The notes beneath the pieces are model-generated. The model was not told where the DNA came from, made no database searches, and saw nothing but the letters and a program-made list of their open reading frames with translations. 64,000 nt of DNA. Origin: an uncultured Eubacterium sp. (GTDB taxonomy: Bacteria > Bacillota > Clostridia > Lachnospirales > Lachnospiraceae). Shown here piece by piece: positions 63,347-64,000 of the stretch. The DNA is taken from NCBI RefSeq assembly GCF_937958975.1, contig NZ_CALGRE010000045.1, positions 1-64,000 of the forward strand, written 5' to 3'. A program made the translations under genes and the position numbers. Every line of letters begins with the position of its first letter. Positions within the stretch are counted from its first letter, which is position 1.

Positions 63347-63935
63347 AGTGACTAGATGTGATATAGAGGGACTTTGCGTGATTGAACCGTCCGTGCATGG
63401 TGATGACAGAGGATATTTCATGGAGACATATAATCAAAATGATATGAGAGAGGCCGGACTTGACATGGTGTTTGTTCAGGACAATCAGTCTATGAGTACA
63501 AAAGGGGTTCTTAGAGGATTGCATTATCAGAAACAATTTCCTCAGGGAAAGCTGGTAAGAGCAATCAAAGGTTCGGTATTTGATGTGGCGGTCGACCTGA
63601 GGACAGGTTCTGAGACTTACGGAAAATGGTTTGGGGTGGAACTCACAGCAGAAAACAAAAAACAGTTTTATATCCCAGAAGGCTTTGCACATGGATTTTT
63701 GGTATTGTCAGATGAAGCTGAGTTTTGTTATAAGGTTACGGATTTCTACCATCCGGGAGATGAAGGCGGACTTGCATGGAATGACCCTGAAATTGCTATA
63801 GAGTGGCCGAATTTAACCGGTGAATATAGGGGCAGTGCATCACCGGAAGGATATACTATGGAAGATGGGACACCGTTAAAATTGAGTGATAAAGATAGGG
63901 AAATGAAGGGCTTTAAAGAAACATTTAAATTCTAA
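63333..63935 (+). CDS. rfbC: dTDP-4-dehydrorhamnose 3,5-epimerase
   Basis: A cupin epimerase of 200 residues. It inverts C3 and C5 of the 4-keto-6-deoxyglucose nucleotide, ahead of RfbD. Motifs include GYFMETYNQNDMREAG, the active-site His in VLRGLHYQKQFPQGKLVR (split as RGLHYQ), DVAVDLRTGSETYGKW, and YIPEGFAHGFLVLSD. The ATG at 63333 follows GGAGG at 63323-63327, which lies in the end of rfbD. The gene is complete; the 65 bases beyond it to the window edge show no feature. Confidence 0.97.
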   Translation: MGQIKVTRCDIEGLCVIEPSVHGDDRGYFMETYNQNDMREAGLDMVFVQDNQSMSTKGVLRGLHYQKQFPQGKLVRAIKGSVFDVAVDLRTGSETYGKWFGVELTAENKKQFYIPEGFAHGFLVLSDEAEFCYKVTDFYHPGDEGGLAWNDPEIAIEWPNLTGEYRGSASPEGYTMEDGTPLKLSDKDREMKGFKETFKF

Positions 63936-64000
63936 ATACAATAAAAAGAGGAAAAACAAAAGTTAATTAATTTTATATAGAGAATGGTATCTATAAGGGT

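Overview
The window looks like a chromosomal segment of a low-GC Clostridia bacterium, most likely Lachnospiraceae (Roseburia/Butyrivibrio/Eubacterium-like). The basis is AT-rich DNA, strong AGGAGG-type ribosome sites, a glgC-glgD pair next to spoVG, a DnaD/DnaI-type replication pair, long ribose-phosphate pyrophosphokinase, and BspA-like surface repeats. No tRNA, rRNA, CRISPR array, transposase or phage gene was recognised. The genus call is inference from gene content.

Layout. 1-1194: 3' part of glycogen branching enzyme glgB, then an unrecognised membrane-anchored protein. 3463-4578 (-): M29 aminopeptidase. 4754-7716: SbcD-like nuclease and SbcC/YhaN-like ATPase, translationally coupled. 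7845-11250 (-): dnaD-dnaC-prs operon; 11563-12945 (-): murC. 13307-15998: glgC-glgD-spoVG, ending in a nested two-hairpin terminator. 16316-19918: a 1200-residue secreted beta-helix/fibronectin-III surface protein. 20134-24506: a small glycan cluster (GT2, GT4, polysaccharide pyruvyl transferase, ferredoxin/F420-dehydrogenase-like protein), followed by pth, mfd, a lipoprotein and a D,D-carboxypeptidase. 30357-32225 (-): DnaJ-domain protein, DUF5685-like protein and a zinc-ribbon membrane protein.

32454-55902 is a gene run of about 23 kb with no gap over 75 bases, probably one exopolysaccharide/capsule operon. It starts with a WcaJ-type initiating phosphoglycosyl transferase. Six glycosyltransferases, a Wzy-like polymerase, an O-acyltransferase and a Wzx-like flippase follow. 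Two unusual kinase-like genes (an NTase/thymidylate-kinase-like fusion and an APH-fold protein) lie inside it. After the flippase the operon carries genes of small-carboxylic-acid metabolism: MmgE/PrpD, a TIM-barrel protein, an Ldh2-type oxidoreductase, ATP-grasp ligase, C-C bond lyase, hexapeptide acyltransferase, both halves of a class I fumarase-like hydratase, and a DegT aminotransferase, with one more GT2 among them. My inference is that this set makes and attaches an unusual carboxylic or amino-acid substituent to the polysaccharide. It is the best candidate here for an undescribed pathway.

56105-58522 encodes a secreted protein of three homologous ~100-residue repeats plus four Ig-like domains. 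A VanZ-like protein follows. The window ends in rfbA-glf-rfbB-rfbD-rfbC, which supplies dTDP-L-rhamnose and UDP-galactofuranose, matching a DUF1972-type (rhamnosyltransferase-like) enzyme in the large locus.

For many genes the longest open frame starts upstream of the Shine-Dalgarno sequence; I moved those starts to the first start codon after it and say so in each entry.
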